Origin: Thermoproteota archaeon
GTDB lineage: Archaea > Thermoproteota > Thermoprotei_A > Sulfolobales > Ignicoccaceae
Length of the DNA stretch: 64,000 nucleotides
Direction: 5' to 3'
Assembly (NCBI GenBank): GCA_013154085.1
Contig: JAADDE010000030.1
Coordinates: forward strand, 1 to 64,000
The notes beneath the pieces were generated by a model. That model saw nothing but the letters and a program-made list of their open reading frames with translations. It was not told the origin of the DNA and made no database searches. A program made the position numbers and the translations under genes. The first letter of the stretch is position 1; each line of letters opens with the position of its first letter. Of the stretch, positions 1 through 9,414 are shown in pieces.

Positions 1-2
1 GC

Positions 3-602
3 GAGAGCGAGAAGGCCATAAGGGAGATCTTCCGCAAGGCGAGGCAGGCCGCGCCGACCATAGTGTTCTTCGACGAGATAGACAGCATCGCCCCCATAAG
101 GGGGATCGGAGCCGACAGCCACGTGACGGAGAGGATAGTAAGTCAGTTGCTCACGGAGATGGACGGAATAGAGAGGTTGGGCAACGTGGTGGTCGTGGCC
201 TCCACTAACAGGCCGGACATGATAGACCCAGCCTTGCTGAGGCCCGGCAGGTTCGACAAGCTGATCTACGTGCCGCCGCCGGACAAGAAGGCTAGGTTCC
301 AGATACTGAAGATACATACGAGGACCATGCCGCTAGACATGGACGTCGACCTAAGGAGGCTGGCCGAAGTGACCGAGGGATACACCGGCGCAGACATTGA
401 GGCCTTGTGCAGGGAAGCCGCTATGGAAGCCATGAGGGAGGACCTGAACACGACTAGAGTATCCATGCGCCACTTCGAGAAGGCGTTAAAGAAGGTAAGA
501 CCGAGCATAACTCCGGAGATGATAAAGTTCTATGAAACCTTCCTAGAGAAGGCCAAGCAGAGGTTCCAGAGGAGGAGCGTAGGGCCGAGCATGTACACGT
601 GA
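3..602 (+). CDS. CDC48/VCP-type AAA+ ATPase, C-terminal part (5' end outside window)
   Basis: Frame is open from the window start ([28 protein letters not shown]); Walker B FFDEIDS, second-region-of-homology [21 protein letters not shown]-terminal [21 protein letters not shown]. Confidence 0.95.
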   Translation, partial: ESEKAIREIFRKARQAAPTIVFFDEIDSIAPIRGIGADSHVTERIVSQLLTEMDGIERLGNVVVVASTNRPDMIDPALLRPGRFDKLIYVPPPDKKARFQILKIHTRTMPLDMDVDLRRLAEVTEGYTGADIEALCREAAMEAMREDLNTTRVSMRHFEKALKKVRPSITPEMIKFYETFLEKAKQRFQRRSVGPSMYT

Positions 603-614
603 GGTGGTTACAGC

Positions 615-896
615 ATGAGGGCAACTCACAAGACGTGGAAGAGCAAACCGCTCTACCTATCCATATACAACATATTAAGAACTTTGACCTTACTGCAGGG
701 AGGCAAAGAAGTATACCTAAGCGTGGAGGAGATTTATGAGGCTATAAAGAGCGACGCCTCATACAAAGATACCGAAATCAGCATTAACGATATTTTGAAG
801 GCACTGATGGTGCTCGAACTCAACGGTTTGATAAAGACCATGAGCAACGGGGAGGACGTCAGAAGGCTCAGCGTCTCCCTGCTCCTACCCGAATAA
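615..896 (+). CDS. Small conserved-type protein, possible winged-helix fold
   Basis: ORF of 93 aa directly after the AAA ATPase; helix-rich N-terminus and [24 protein letters not shown] resembling a wHTH wing. Confidence 0.6.
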   Translation: MRATHKTWKSKPLYLSIYNILRTLTLLQGGKEVYLSVEEIYEAIKSDASYKDTEISINDILKALMVLELNGLIKTMSNGEDVRRLSVSLLLPE

Positions 897-928
897 AGGC
901 TACGTCGGGAACTAGCAAGGGTGCTGGA

Positions 929-1981
929 ATGGGAGTTACAGCGCTCCGCGAGCTAATACCTAACAGTTGCAAAAAGAGCGTGGACCTTAAGGGGCTGTCG
1001 GGCAAGTCGGTGGCTCTGGACGCTTACAACGCCCTCTACCAGTTCTTGGCTGCCATAAGGGGCGAGGACGGAAAGCCCCTCATGGACTCCCGCGGCCGCG
1101 TCACGAGCCATTTGGCCGGACTCTTCTACCGCACCATAAATTTACTGGAGCACGGAATCAAGGTAGCCTACGTTTTCGATGGCAAGCCTCCCTCACTGAA
1201 ACAAGAAGAAATAAAGAAAAGAATAAAGATAAAGGAGGAGGCAGAGAAGAAGTACGAAGAGGCAGTCAAGAGGGGAGACGTGGAAGAGGCTAGGAAATAC
1301 GCTCAAATGTCGTCAAAGCTGAGCAGAGAAATGGTCGAGGAAGCTAAGAGGTTGCTGGACGCTATGGGCGTGCCGTGGGTCCAAGCGCCCAGCGAGGGCG
1401 AGGCTCAAGCGGCCTATATGGCCTCTAAGGGCGACGTGTGGGCTTCAGCTAGCCAAGATTACGACTCTCTGCTCTTCGGCTCCCCCAGGCTGGTGAGGAA
1501 CCTAACGATTACCGGAAGGAGGAAACTCCCGCAAAAGAACGTCTATGTGGAGGTCAAGCCCGAAGTAATAGAGCTCGACTGCGTCCTAAAAGAGCTCGGA
1601 ATTTCGAGAGAACAGCTCGTGGCCGCCGCTGTGTTGATTGGTACCGACTTCAACAAGGGTATAAAGGGCATAGGTCCCAAGACTGCCTTGAGGTATATAA
1701 AAAGCTACGGTAGCTTGGAGAAAGTCCTTAAAGCTTTAGGTGTGGACGATCCTGAGGAATTCAAAAAAGCATACGAACTGTTTCTCAACCCCGAGGTTAC
1801 GGACAACTACAGACTGGAGTGGCGGAAGCCCAACGTTAAGGAAATAATCGAGATTTTGGTTTATCAGCACGATTTTAACGAGGAGAGAGTGAAAAAGGCA
1901 CTAGAACGCCTTATGAAGGCGTGGAAGGAGAAGATAGGGAGCAAACAATCGACTCTCGACATGTTCTTCCGCAAGCGTTAG
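929..1981 (+). CDS. fen: Flap endonuclease 1 (FEN1/XPG family)
   Basis: [76 protein letters not shown]-terminal PIP box QSTLDMFF. Confidence 0.97.
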   Translation: MGVTALRELIPNSCKKSVDLKGLSGKSVALDAYNALYQFLAAIRGEDGKPLMDSRGRVTSHLAGLFYRTINLLEHGIKVAYVFDGKPPSLKQEEIKKRIKIKEEAEKKYEEAVKRGDVEEARKYAQMSSKLSREMVEEAKRLLDAMGVPWVQAPSEGEAQAAYMASKGDVWASASQDYDSLLFGSPRLVRNLTITGRRKLPQKNVYVEVKPEVIELDCVLKELGISREQLVAAAVLIGTDFNKGIKGIGPKTALRYIKSYGSLEKVLKALGVDDPEEFKKAYELFLNPEVTDNYRLEWRKPNVKEIIEILVYQHDFNEERVKKALERLMKAWKEKIGSKQSTLDMFFRKR

Positions 1982-2033
1982 GGGCCCAGTTTATCAACAC
2001 GGCTAGAACCTAGATGCCCTACGGGGCGCTAGC

Positions 2034-4787
2034 TTGAAGAAGCCGCGGAGAGGACCGACGTTGTTCGATTTCCTAAACGGCAAAAACAACAATACGAAGG
2101 GCAAAGTACATAACAATTCCAAGGACGGCGTCAAGAAAAGCACGGGAAGCGCTGTTGCAGAGCCCTCAAACGTAGAGGGTATGGTTAGAGTAATAGTAAG
2201 CAAGAAGATAAACATAAGTTATCAGAAGTTCTTAAATTCGGGTAGCCGCGATTATACCTCGTTGCTCAAGCCGCCCAATGAGGCAAGGGAAGGTAAAGAG
2301 TACTATCTGCTTCAAGTGGTCTACGACGGAAAGAGAGGGAAGGCCGTCCTACTTCTATATGATGAGGATTCGCATGAAGTGGTTGAGTGGGCCGACACAT
2401 ACGGCCACAAGCCCTACTTCCTTACGGACTCTCCTCCCGAGGAGGTCAGGAAGCTTGGGATACACAAACACAAGAGCTTTGCCGGGATGGAAGTCATATA
2501 CAGATACGACTTACTATACTTCACGAGAAGGAAGCTCACCAGAATTTATACAACAGACCCCCTGGCCGTACGGGAGCTTAGGACCAAGCTCCCGCGGGTA
2601 TGGGAAGCCAAGATCCGCTATCACGACAACTATACGTACGACTTAGGTCTGATACCTACCCTAAAGTATAAGGTAAAGAAGAACAAGCTGTTGCCCGTAC
2701 CCCACAAAGTAACAATGGAAGAGGTAGAGAAGGTCCTAAAGGCGTTTGAGGATGAAAGTGAAGAGTTCAAGGAAATGGCCGTCTCTTGGATACCCATCTT
2801 CGAAGCGCCGCCCCCGCACGTAAAGGCCATAGCAGTAGACATAGAGGTGTACACCCCATCGATCGGAAGGATACCCGACGCCGAAACCGCGCCATATCCG
2901 GTAATCTCAGTCGCTCTCGCGAGCAACGACGGCCTCAAGAAAGTTTTGGTGCTGATGAGGGAAGATTTGAAGCTCGATAAGCGCCAGCTCGAGGAGTTGA
3001 GAAAAGGCGAGTACGAGGTAGAGTTCTACGACTCCGAAAAGGCGTTGATAATGGAGGTAATGAGAATAATTAGAGACTATCCAGTTTTGCTGACGTACAA
3101 CGGCGACAACTTCGACTTGCTTTACTTGTTTAACAGAGCCTTGTGGCTGGGCATACCGAGGGAAATGATAATATTCATAAAGGGTAACGACAAGTTTGAG
3201 ATAAAACACGGAATACACATCGACTTGTACCGCTTCTACGACATAGCCGCAATAAAGACATATGCGTTCGGCAACAAGTACAAAGAAGTAAACTTGGACG
3301 CGGTGGCCAGCGCCCTGCTGGGCGAGCATAAGGTTCAGCTAACTAAGTCGATAAGCGAGCTCAACTACTTTGAACTGGCTCACTACAACTTTAGGGACGC
3401 CAAACTAACTCTGAACCTATTTACCTTCGGCGACTACTTGCCTTGGAAATTAATGGTCCTCGTCGCAAGGATTTCCAAGCTGGGCATCGAAGATCTGACG
3501 AGGAAGCAAGTCTCGGCGTGGATCAAGAACCTCTTCTTCTGGGAGCATAGGAGGCGGAAATACTTAATTCCCAACAAAGAAGATATAACGGCGCTCAAGG
3601 GTCAAGTCAAGAGCGCTGCCACAATAAAAGGGAAGAGCTACCAAGGCGCATTCGTCTTCGAGCCCAGCGCCGGAATATTCTTCAACGTAGTGGTGCTAGA
3701 CTTCGCTTCGCTGTATCCGACTATAATAAAGCAGTACAATATAAGCTACGAGACCGTAAACCCGCCGTCCAACGTCAACTGTAAGGACTACTACGTGGTA
3801 CCGGAGCTGGGCCACCGCATATGCAAGGACGTCGAGGGGATAACGTCCCAGCTAGTCGGACTATTAAGGGACTACAGGGTGAAGATATATAAGAAGAAAG
3901 CGAAGGACAAAAACTTGGATAATAAAGCTAAAGAATGGTACAACACAGTCCAAGCAGCAATGAAGGTGTACATAAACGCGTCCTACGGCGTCCTTGGAGC
4001 GGAGAGCTTCGAACTTTACTGCCCTCCTGCTGCGGAGAGCATAACCGCATACGGCAGATATGCTATAAAGAGCACTATGGAATATGCAAAGAGACAAAAG
4101 ATAGTCGTCCTCTATGGCGATACGGACTCGATGTTCCTTTGGGACCCACCAAGGGAGCTACTGGACAACATCATAGACTGGGTGAAAGATAAGTTCGGGT
4201 TGGAGATAGAGATAGACAAGACGTACCGCTTCGTAGCGTTCACCGGGTTAAAGAAGAACTATATCGGTGTCTATCCCAGCGACGACATAGACGTTAAAGG
4301 ACTGCTGGGGAAGAAGAGGAACACACCACAGTTCGTCAAGAACGCCTTCGCGGAGATGATCAATATGATCAGAACTTCGAGAACGCCCGAAGAGGTAGTC
4401 GAAACGCGCGAGAAAGTGAAGAACTTGGTGAGGGAACTATATACAAATCTGAGGAGGCAGTACTACGACTTAGACGAGCTGGCCTTCCACATGCAGTTAA
4501 CTAAGCCAATAGAGTCATACACGAAGAACATGCCACAGCACGTCAAGGCGGCGAAGATGCTGGCCCGCTTCGGCCTCCAGCTCAACCAGGGAGACGTGGT
4601 GGCCTTCGTTAAGGTTAAGGGGCCAGAGGGGGTGAAGCCGGTCCAACTGGCCAAGTTACCCGAAGTTGACGTAGAAAAATATTATGAAGCGATAGAATCT
4701 ACGCTAGGCCAGATACTTAGGGCGTTCAGCCTGGACGCGGCTTCACTGAGCGGCACCACGAAGCTTTTGAGCTTCTTGGTCAAGTGA
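2034..4787 (+). CDS. DNA polymerase B1 (family B, replicative), TTG start
   Basis: Exo I DIEVYTP, DFASLYPTII, YGVLGAESFELYCPPAAESITAYGR, YGDTDSMF; N-terminal PTLFDFL motif as in crenarchaeal PolB1. Confidence 0.97.
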   Translation: MKKPRRGPTLFDFLNGKNNNTKGKVHNNSKDGVKKSTGSAVAEPSNVEGMVRVIVSKKINISYQKFLNSGSRDYTSLLKPPNEAREGKEYYLLQVVYDGKRGKAVLLLYDEDSHEVVEWADTYGHKPYFLTDSPPEEVRKLGIHKHKSFAGMEVIYRYDLLYFTRRKLTRIYTTDPLAVRELRTKLPRVWEAKIRYHDNYTYDLGLIPTLKYKVKKNKLLPVPHKVTMEEVEKVLKAFEDESEEFKEMAVSWIPIFEAPPPHVKAIAVDIEVYTPSIGRIPDAETAPYPVISVALASNDGLKKVLVLMREDLKLDKRQLEELRKGEYEVEFYDSEKALIMEVMRIIRDYPVLLTYNGDNFDLLYLFNRALWLGIPREMIIFIKGNDKFEIKHGIHIDLYRFYDIAAIKTYAFGNKYKEVNLDAVASALLGEHKVQLTKSISELNYFELAHYNFRDAKLTLNLFTFGDYLPWKLMVLVARISKLGIEDLTRKQVSAWIKNLFFWEHRRRKYLIPNKEDITALKGQVKSAATIKGKSYQGAFVFEPSAGIFFNVVVLDFASLYPTIIKQYNISYETVNPPSNVNCKDYYVVPELGHRICKDVEGITSQLVGLLRDYRVKIYKKKAKDKNLDNKAKEWYNTVQAAMKVYINASYGVLGAESFELYCPPAAESITAYGRYAIKSTMEYAKRQKIVVLYGDTDSMFLWDPPRELLDNIIDWVKDKFGLEIEIDKTYRFVAFTGLKKNYIGVYPSDDIDVKGLLGKKRNTPQFVKNAFAEMINMIRTSRTPEEVVETREKVKNLVRELYTNLRRQYYDLDELAFHMQLTKPIESYTKNMPQHVKAAKMLARFGLQLNQGDVVAFVKVKGPEGVKPVQLAKLPEVDVEKYYEAIESTLGQILRAFSLDAASLSGTTKLLSFLVK

Positions 4788-4788
4788 C

Positions 4789-5586
4789 CTACTCGATGCC
4801 TATTTCTTCCTCCTCAAGCTCCTTTGCGATCGTTTCTGCCAAGCGTTCTGCTATAATTTCGAGCAACCTCTCGCCGGCTTCCTTGGAAGCCCTCCTAGGG
4901 TCTCCCAAGTATCCCTCGGCAAACGTCATGCGAACCTCAGATAAGCTCTTCAGCAGTTTTCTGTCCTTCGGTTCTACCGGCTCCACTCCTCTTAGGTCTA
5001 CGCATTCCTCACAAATTGCCATGATCATGCTGGTCTCTATCTCGCACGCGTGCAAAGGCATCGTTCCGAACAGCTCCAAGAACACTTCCTTCGGGACCGC
5101 GTCCCACCACGAGAGGAATCCTACCTTGATGCCGGGAGAGAGCCTCAGTAAGGCCTCTTTGACGGCCACCTCGAGGGGCTCTTTGTTTCCGCCGTGTCCG
5201 TTGATTATTAAGATTCTGGAGATCCTCGGGGAAGGCAAGGTCGTGAGTATGTCCTCGACGTACTTGGACAGCGTGTGGGGATCTATGCTGACGGTGCCGT
5301 CCAAGTGTCGGAGGGACCAAGTGTAGCCGTACCACACCGGAGGTAGCAGGCCTACGTCGAACCCTCTTTGGGAGAGCTTGGACCCAACCCTTCTCGCCAC
5401 CTCCTGCGCTATTATAGTATCAGTCCCCAAGGGCAGGTGGTTGCCGTGACGCTCTATCGCCCCCGAAGGTAGTATCACGAGGTCCAGCTTTTCGATGCGG
5501 TTCGGAGGCGTGAGAGCCAAGTCGATTACCTTGCCCAACCTACCACCAAAAGGACGGGTGGCTACCGACAACAAAAAATTAGCCAC
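4789..5586 (-). CDS. Creatininase/ArfB-like amidohydrolase family protein
   Basis: LPSGAIERHGNHLPLGTDT, INGHGGNK, LHACEIETSMI: full creatininase-family motif set. Confidence 0.88.
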   Translation of the reverse strand: MANFLLSVATRPFGGRLGKVIDLALTPPNRIEKLDLVILPSGAIERHGNHLPLGTDTIIAQEVARRVGSKLSQRGFDVGLLPPVWYGYTWSLRHLDGTVSIDPHTLSKYVEDILTTLPSPRISRILIINGHGGNKEPLEVAVKEALLRLSPGIKVGFLSWWDAVPKEVFLELFGTMPLHACEIETSMIMAICEECVDLRGVEPVEPKDRKLLKSLSEVRMTFAEGYLGDPRRASKEAGERLLEIIAERLAETIAKELEEEEIGIE

Positions 5587-6673
5587 AAGCAGCTACGTCC
5601 TCCAGCGCCACTACCTTGCCGTCGCACAGTATCTTGAAGTGTATGTTTCCGCTTTCACCTATCTTCTTGAGCAATGTCCAGAACTCGGGCACGTTCTTGA
5701 ACGCAATCCCTTGTAACGTAGCGTTCATCCGAACTCTATCGCTGGCGACGAGAGTCAATTTCATCATGAACTCATCTGAAGGTAGCAAGTATTGAGCCAA
5801 GTCGGTGGCGTTCAGCGGTCTTAGGAGGACTTCCGTCCTTCTCTTGATCTCTTCGTACGTCGTCGTGTTGGTGTAGATCCCCGTTGCTGATACTTTTAGC
5901 GTGAAGAGCGTCATCAGCTCGTTATCGATCTTCTTCAGCTTTGCGGTGAGTAGCGCCTCACCGTCTATCTTGCGGACTACGTTGTCGGTTAAGTTGAATA
6001 AGTTCAGCATATTAGACGGTGCAAATCCTAGGCCGTTAACATAGTTAAGAATCTTCTCCTTTGTGCCCCTCACGGTGGCTTCAAACGTAACCTTGGACAC
6101 GGGCGGCATCTTGCGGCCGCTGACCTCATATTCCAGCTTGACCAGCTCCAGACCCATCTCTTCTATCTGTTTCTCTATTTTCGGAATAGTCGCTTTCAAC
6201 AAGTTCTGTACGGTCACCTTAGGTGCGGGGAGCTCTACGAAACCGCTCAGAGTCAAGTTGCCATAGCCCTCTTCTTTGTTTATGTACGATTTAACGACGA
6301 CATCCATATTCCTTACGAAGAACAGCGCAATCAGCGCAGACCCTCTAACACGGGCGCTGAGCTCCGCCACCTTGGGATCGTTCAGTATGCTGAAGACGAC
6401 CTTTGCTTGGCCCCTCTTTATGAGGGAGTTTTTCAGCAACAGCTCGCTCGAGGCTTTGAAAAGCTCCTTGACCCGCCCTTCTTCAGCCATCAGCTTGTCC
6501 TCGAGGGCGAGGGACCCGTTGGCGACGTTGACCCCCAGTCCGCTGAGCGGAACTTCGGTGCCGTTTACCACCACTTCCTTCAAGACTACTCTGTCTCCCT
6601 GCAGGATCAGCGTTACCAAGGCCGATGCCAGCGCTAGCGAAGACATCAGGAGCACGGCCACTGAGCTCTTCAT
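5579..6673 (-). CDS. Predicted secreted protein, unknown function
   Basis: Start MKSSVAVLLMSSLALASALVTLIL (signal-peptide-like); several N-x-T/S sequons; overlaps the creatininase gene by a few nt. Confidence 0.75.
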   Translation of the reverse strand: MKSSVAVLLMSSLALASALVTLILQGDRVVLKEVVVNGTEVPLSGLGVNVANGSLALEDKLMAEEGRVKELFKASSELLLKNSLIKRGQAKVVFSILNDPKVAELSARVRGSALIALFFVRNMDVVVKSYINKEEGYGNLTLSGFVELPAPKVTVQNLLKATIPKIEKQIEEMGLELVKLEYEVSGRKMPPVSKVTFEATVRGTKEKILNYVNGLGFAPSNMLNLFNLTDNVVRKIDGEALLTAKLKKIDNELMTLFTLKVSATGIYTNTTTYEEIKRRTEVLLRPLNATDLAQYLLPSDEFMMKLTLVASDRVRMNATLQGIAFKNVPEFWTLLKKIGESGNIHFKILCDGKVVALEDVAACG

Positions 6674-6741
6674 CGTTGGTACCCCGCACCACTCTGCCAA
6701 AGCTGAAAATAAACTAAGCCTTGTACACTCTCCGAGGGGTA

Positions 6742-7392
6742 ATGAAGGCAGCTCTGCTCGAGTTCGAGTATATGAATTCCCTTGTTCAAGAACTAAAGTC
6801 GAAGGGCTATGAGGTAATTCGCACCACTCCCGAGAAGAGCCTCTACGCGTTCTGGAGCGGTCTGGTAGATCTCGCGGTGGTGTCTTCTGTAGCGGCCTCT
6901 TCTCTGGCCCTAGAGCCTTGCCTGACGTGCCCTGCAGTCTACAGCATTGGTGAGGTAGAAAATGTAAAGCTGATAATCAAGAAAATGAGAAACAAGCTGA
7001 GGTTGTGGGTAACCCCGAAGTCGTATACCGGCAGGGCGCTCGCGAAGTGGTTCTTGATGAGGAGGGGGATAAAGTTCGTATACACCGGCAATCGCGAGGA
7101 GGCCGACGCGGTGGTGCTGATAGGGGACGAAGCCCGGGAGGTTGGCGACGGAGTAGACTTGGGAAAGGCTTGGTACGAGGCCCACGCGCTCCCCCTGGTA
7201 TATGCCGTCACGCTGAGCAGAAGGCCGGAGCGGATAGACGTGAGATACGTCTGGAGGAAGGTGAGGGTGACGCCCCTCATAGAGGTCATAGAGGGCTATA
7301 TCGCGACGGTTAAGGAGCTCAGAGACTACTGGGTGAGGCCTCCGTTGCCCCCACGCGGCCTCCTGGGCCTGCTACTGCGGTCGCTGAAGTGA
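6742..7392 (+). CDS. MqnA-like (chorismate dehydratase family), short and divergent
   Basis: AVVSSVAASSLA..., VTPKSYTGRALAKWFL, ADAVVLIGDEAREVGDGVDLGKAWYEAHALPLVYAV characteristic of the MqnA family. Confidence 0.72.
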   Translation: MKAALLEFEYMNSLVQELKSKGYEVIRTTPEKSLYAFWSGLVDLAVVSSVAASSLALEPCLTCPAVYSIGEVENVKLIIKKMRNKLRLWVTPKSYTGRALAKWFLMRRGIKFVYTGNREEADAVVLIGDEAREVGDGVDLGKAWYEAHALPLVYAVTLSRRPERIDVRYVWRKVRVTPLIEVIEGYIATVKELRDYWVRPPLPPRGLLGLLLRSLK

Positions 7393-7766
7393 ACGGTGTA
7401 GTCCTCCGGTTGCAGTTTCTCGACTATCAGATGGAAGGCCCTCCACGGGTCCCCCTTCTCTCCGCACGTATATACGTCAACCGTCGCGTACTCGTAGTCC
7501 GGCCAAGTGTGGATAGTTATGTGGCTCTCCAGCACGAGTGCCATTACCGACACCCCGCCGTGGTAGCCCGTGAACTTCCACGACCGGAGCTCCACCACCT
7601 TCATGTTCGCAATCTCGGCAGCCTCGCGCACCAATTCCCTAAGGAAGTCTTCGTCCCAGAGCTTGGAGGGCTCCACGCCGTAGAGGTTCCCATAGACGTG
7701 CCGTCCCACTATCCTGTCGCCGGGCTTGTTCGTAAGCTCGTTAGCTAGGTCGAGCGCTCCCATCAT
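7326..7766 (-). CDS. S-adenosylmethionine (or arginine) decarboxylase proenzyme
   Basis: HVYGNLYGVE, ESHITIHTWPDYEYATVDVYTCG: pyruvoyl SpeD-family core including the ESHxxxH self-cleavage region; SAM versus arginine specificity not decidable here. Confidence 0.92.
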   Translation of the reverse strand: MMGALDLANELTNKPGDRIVGRHVYGNLYGVEPSKLWDEDFLRELVREAAEIANMKVVELRSWKFTGYHGGVSVMALVLESHITIHTWPDYEYATVDVYTCGEKGDPWRAFHLIVEKLQPEDYTVHFSDRSSRPRRPRGGNGGLTQ

Positions 7767-7809
7767 TTCCTACCGGGGTCGGCGGCACGCGCTAGGGTTT
7801 AAGGCTTTG

Positions 7810-8394
7810 CTAACGCGGTCCAATCAGCTTCCTATCCACCAGCTCCTTCAGTGCCCTCTTCACGGCCTTCCTTATCCTCCACCGGGCGCCTATGTCGCCG
7901 TAGAGCCTTATCGCGGCCTCCCTTAAACTGCCGGCCCTCACCAGCGTTTCAAGGATTCTTTTATCTTCCTCGTTCAACTCCAAGTATCTCAAGGCAAGTC
8001 TCGCTATTTCTACAGGCTCCAGCCCCATGTAGGGGTCCTTCACGTCGAGCTCTGTCAGCTTTTTCTTCACTTTAAACCTTATTATGGTAACTATATCGTC
8101 GTCGCTTATTTCCCCATACGCCCTCCTCAGTTCTTCGACGAGCTCTGCCTTGCTATCGAACCCGTCTTCCTTGATTTCTTCTTGTGTAATTTCTGAGAGC
8201 TTCTTATATTCCACATCAACGACTTCTGCTACAGCAAAGGGGCGACCCCCTCCATGAAGTATAAGTTCTTTAAATTTGGGTACCCAGCGACCCTTCCGAA
8301 TGGTGGCCGTCTTCTTTCCAGACAGTATCAGATCAACGTATTTTCCTTTAACCATGAGATGCCTTCCCAAGAACTTTTTTCTGCCCCGCTCCAT
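7810..8394 (-). CDS. ASCH-domain protein with C-terminal helical extension
   Basis: GKYVDLILSGKKTATIRKGRW ASCH signature; the internal MVKGKY Met is an alternative start. Confidence 0.8.
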   Translation of the reverse strand: MERGRKKFLGRHLMVKGKYVDLILSGKKTATIRKGRWVPKFKELILHGGGRPFAVAEVVDVEYKKLSEITQEEIKEDGFDSKAELVEELRRAYGEISDDDIVTIIRFKVKKKLTELDVKDPYMGLEPVEIARLALRYLELNEEDKRILETLVRAGSLREAAIRLYGDIGARWRIRKAVKRALKELVDRKLIGPR

Positions 8395-8508
8395 TCCTCC
8401 CAGCCCGGCGATGACTGTTCAGGCCGGCCCTTCAATAGGGGCCGGCCGCGCCGAAGGAGAACCGTGTGGAGGGGCCAAAGCGAGGAGCCTCGGCCCTAGC
8501 GAACTTCC

Positions 8509-9414
8509 TCACCTCTCGGTACCCACCGTAGACCTCACGGGCAACGAGGCCTTCAGCAGGCGGGCGGCCTCCTTGCCGAGCTCTGCGGGATCCCCGCCTA
8601 TGACTTCTACGTCAACCCTTTTACTCCCGTCCGGGGTCAGCGCAGTTGCGCGGAGGCGCAGAGGGTCGTCGAACGCTATTGCTCCTAGGGCCACGAAACA
8701 GCCGCCGCCGTACTCCTTTAAGACGTTCCTCTCCGCCGTTGCCAGCCGCTCGCTCCTTTCGTCGCTTATTGCCTTAAGCGCGTCGGCCACGTCCGTTCCC
8801 TTGCGGGCTACAGCGACCACTATTCCTTGGCCTGGAGAAGGGGGGAAGAGCCTCCAGTCAAGCCGCTCGTACTCCACTTCCATTTCTAGTCTCTTCAGCC
8901 CGGCCTCTGCTAGGACTATGGCGTCGTATTCCCCGCTCTTCAGCTTTCTCAACCTAGTGTCTACGTTGCCGCGTAGGTCCTTTACGATGAGATCTGGTCG
9001 TATGTTTTTGATCAGAGCCCTCCTTCTGGCGGAAGAGGTTCCCACGACGGCGCCGGGGGGCAAGTCGAAAAGGCCCATGTCCCTCCGGCTTACTAGTACG
9101 TCGTAGGGCGGATCGCGGGGAAGGTAGGCGACCACTTCCAAGTCGGGGTGCATGGAGCTGGGCAAGTCTTTGAGGGAGTGTACAGCTACGTTTGCCCTTC
9201 CTTCGAGCACCTCCTTGTTGACCTCTTTCTCGAAGAGGCCTACGAGCCCCTTCTTTGCAAGTTCCTCAAACGAACTGCTGAAGCGGTCCCCCGAAGTCTT
9301 TACAGTTATGATCTCATATTCTATATGGGGGTAATACTTCTTTACATAATTTATGAACATTTCTACTTGCTTTAAGCTGAGCTTGCTCCCCCGCGCGGCG
9401 ATCTTCAGCTTCAA
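8509..9414 (-). CDS. hemC: Porphobilinogen deaminase (hydroxymethylbilane synthase)
   Basis: ARGSKLSLKQ, VAVHSLKDLPS, GTSSARRRALI, LRGNVDTRLRKL, PSPGQGI, YGGGCFVALGA. Confidence 0.97.
   Translation of the reverse strand: MKLKIAARGSKLSLKQVEMFINYVKKYYPHIEYEIITVKTSGDRFSSSFEELAKKGLVGLFEKEVNKEVLEGRANVAVHSLKDLPSSMHPDLEVVAYLPRDPPYDVLVSRRDMGLFDLPPGAVVGTSSARRRALIKNIRPDLIVKDLRGNVDTRLRKLKSGEYDAIVLAEAGLKRLEMEVEYERLDWRLFPPSPGQGIVVAVARKGTDVADALKAISDERSERLATAERNVLKEYGGGCFVALGAIAFDDPLRLRATALTPDGSKRVDVEVIGGDPAELGKEAARLLKASLPVRSTVGTER

Noticed and set aside
2278-3329. Multiple ORFs over 60 aa in alternative frames inside the polB gene
   Set aside because: Shadow frames of a clear family B polymerase; GC-rich codon bias produces long antisense and offset ORFs
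8276-9106. Plus-strand 276-aa ORF antisense to hemC
   Set aside because: Ser/Arg-rich composition typical of an antisense frame; hemC motifs on the other strand are decisive
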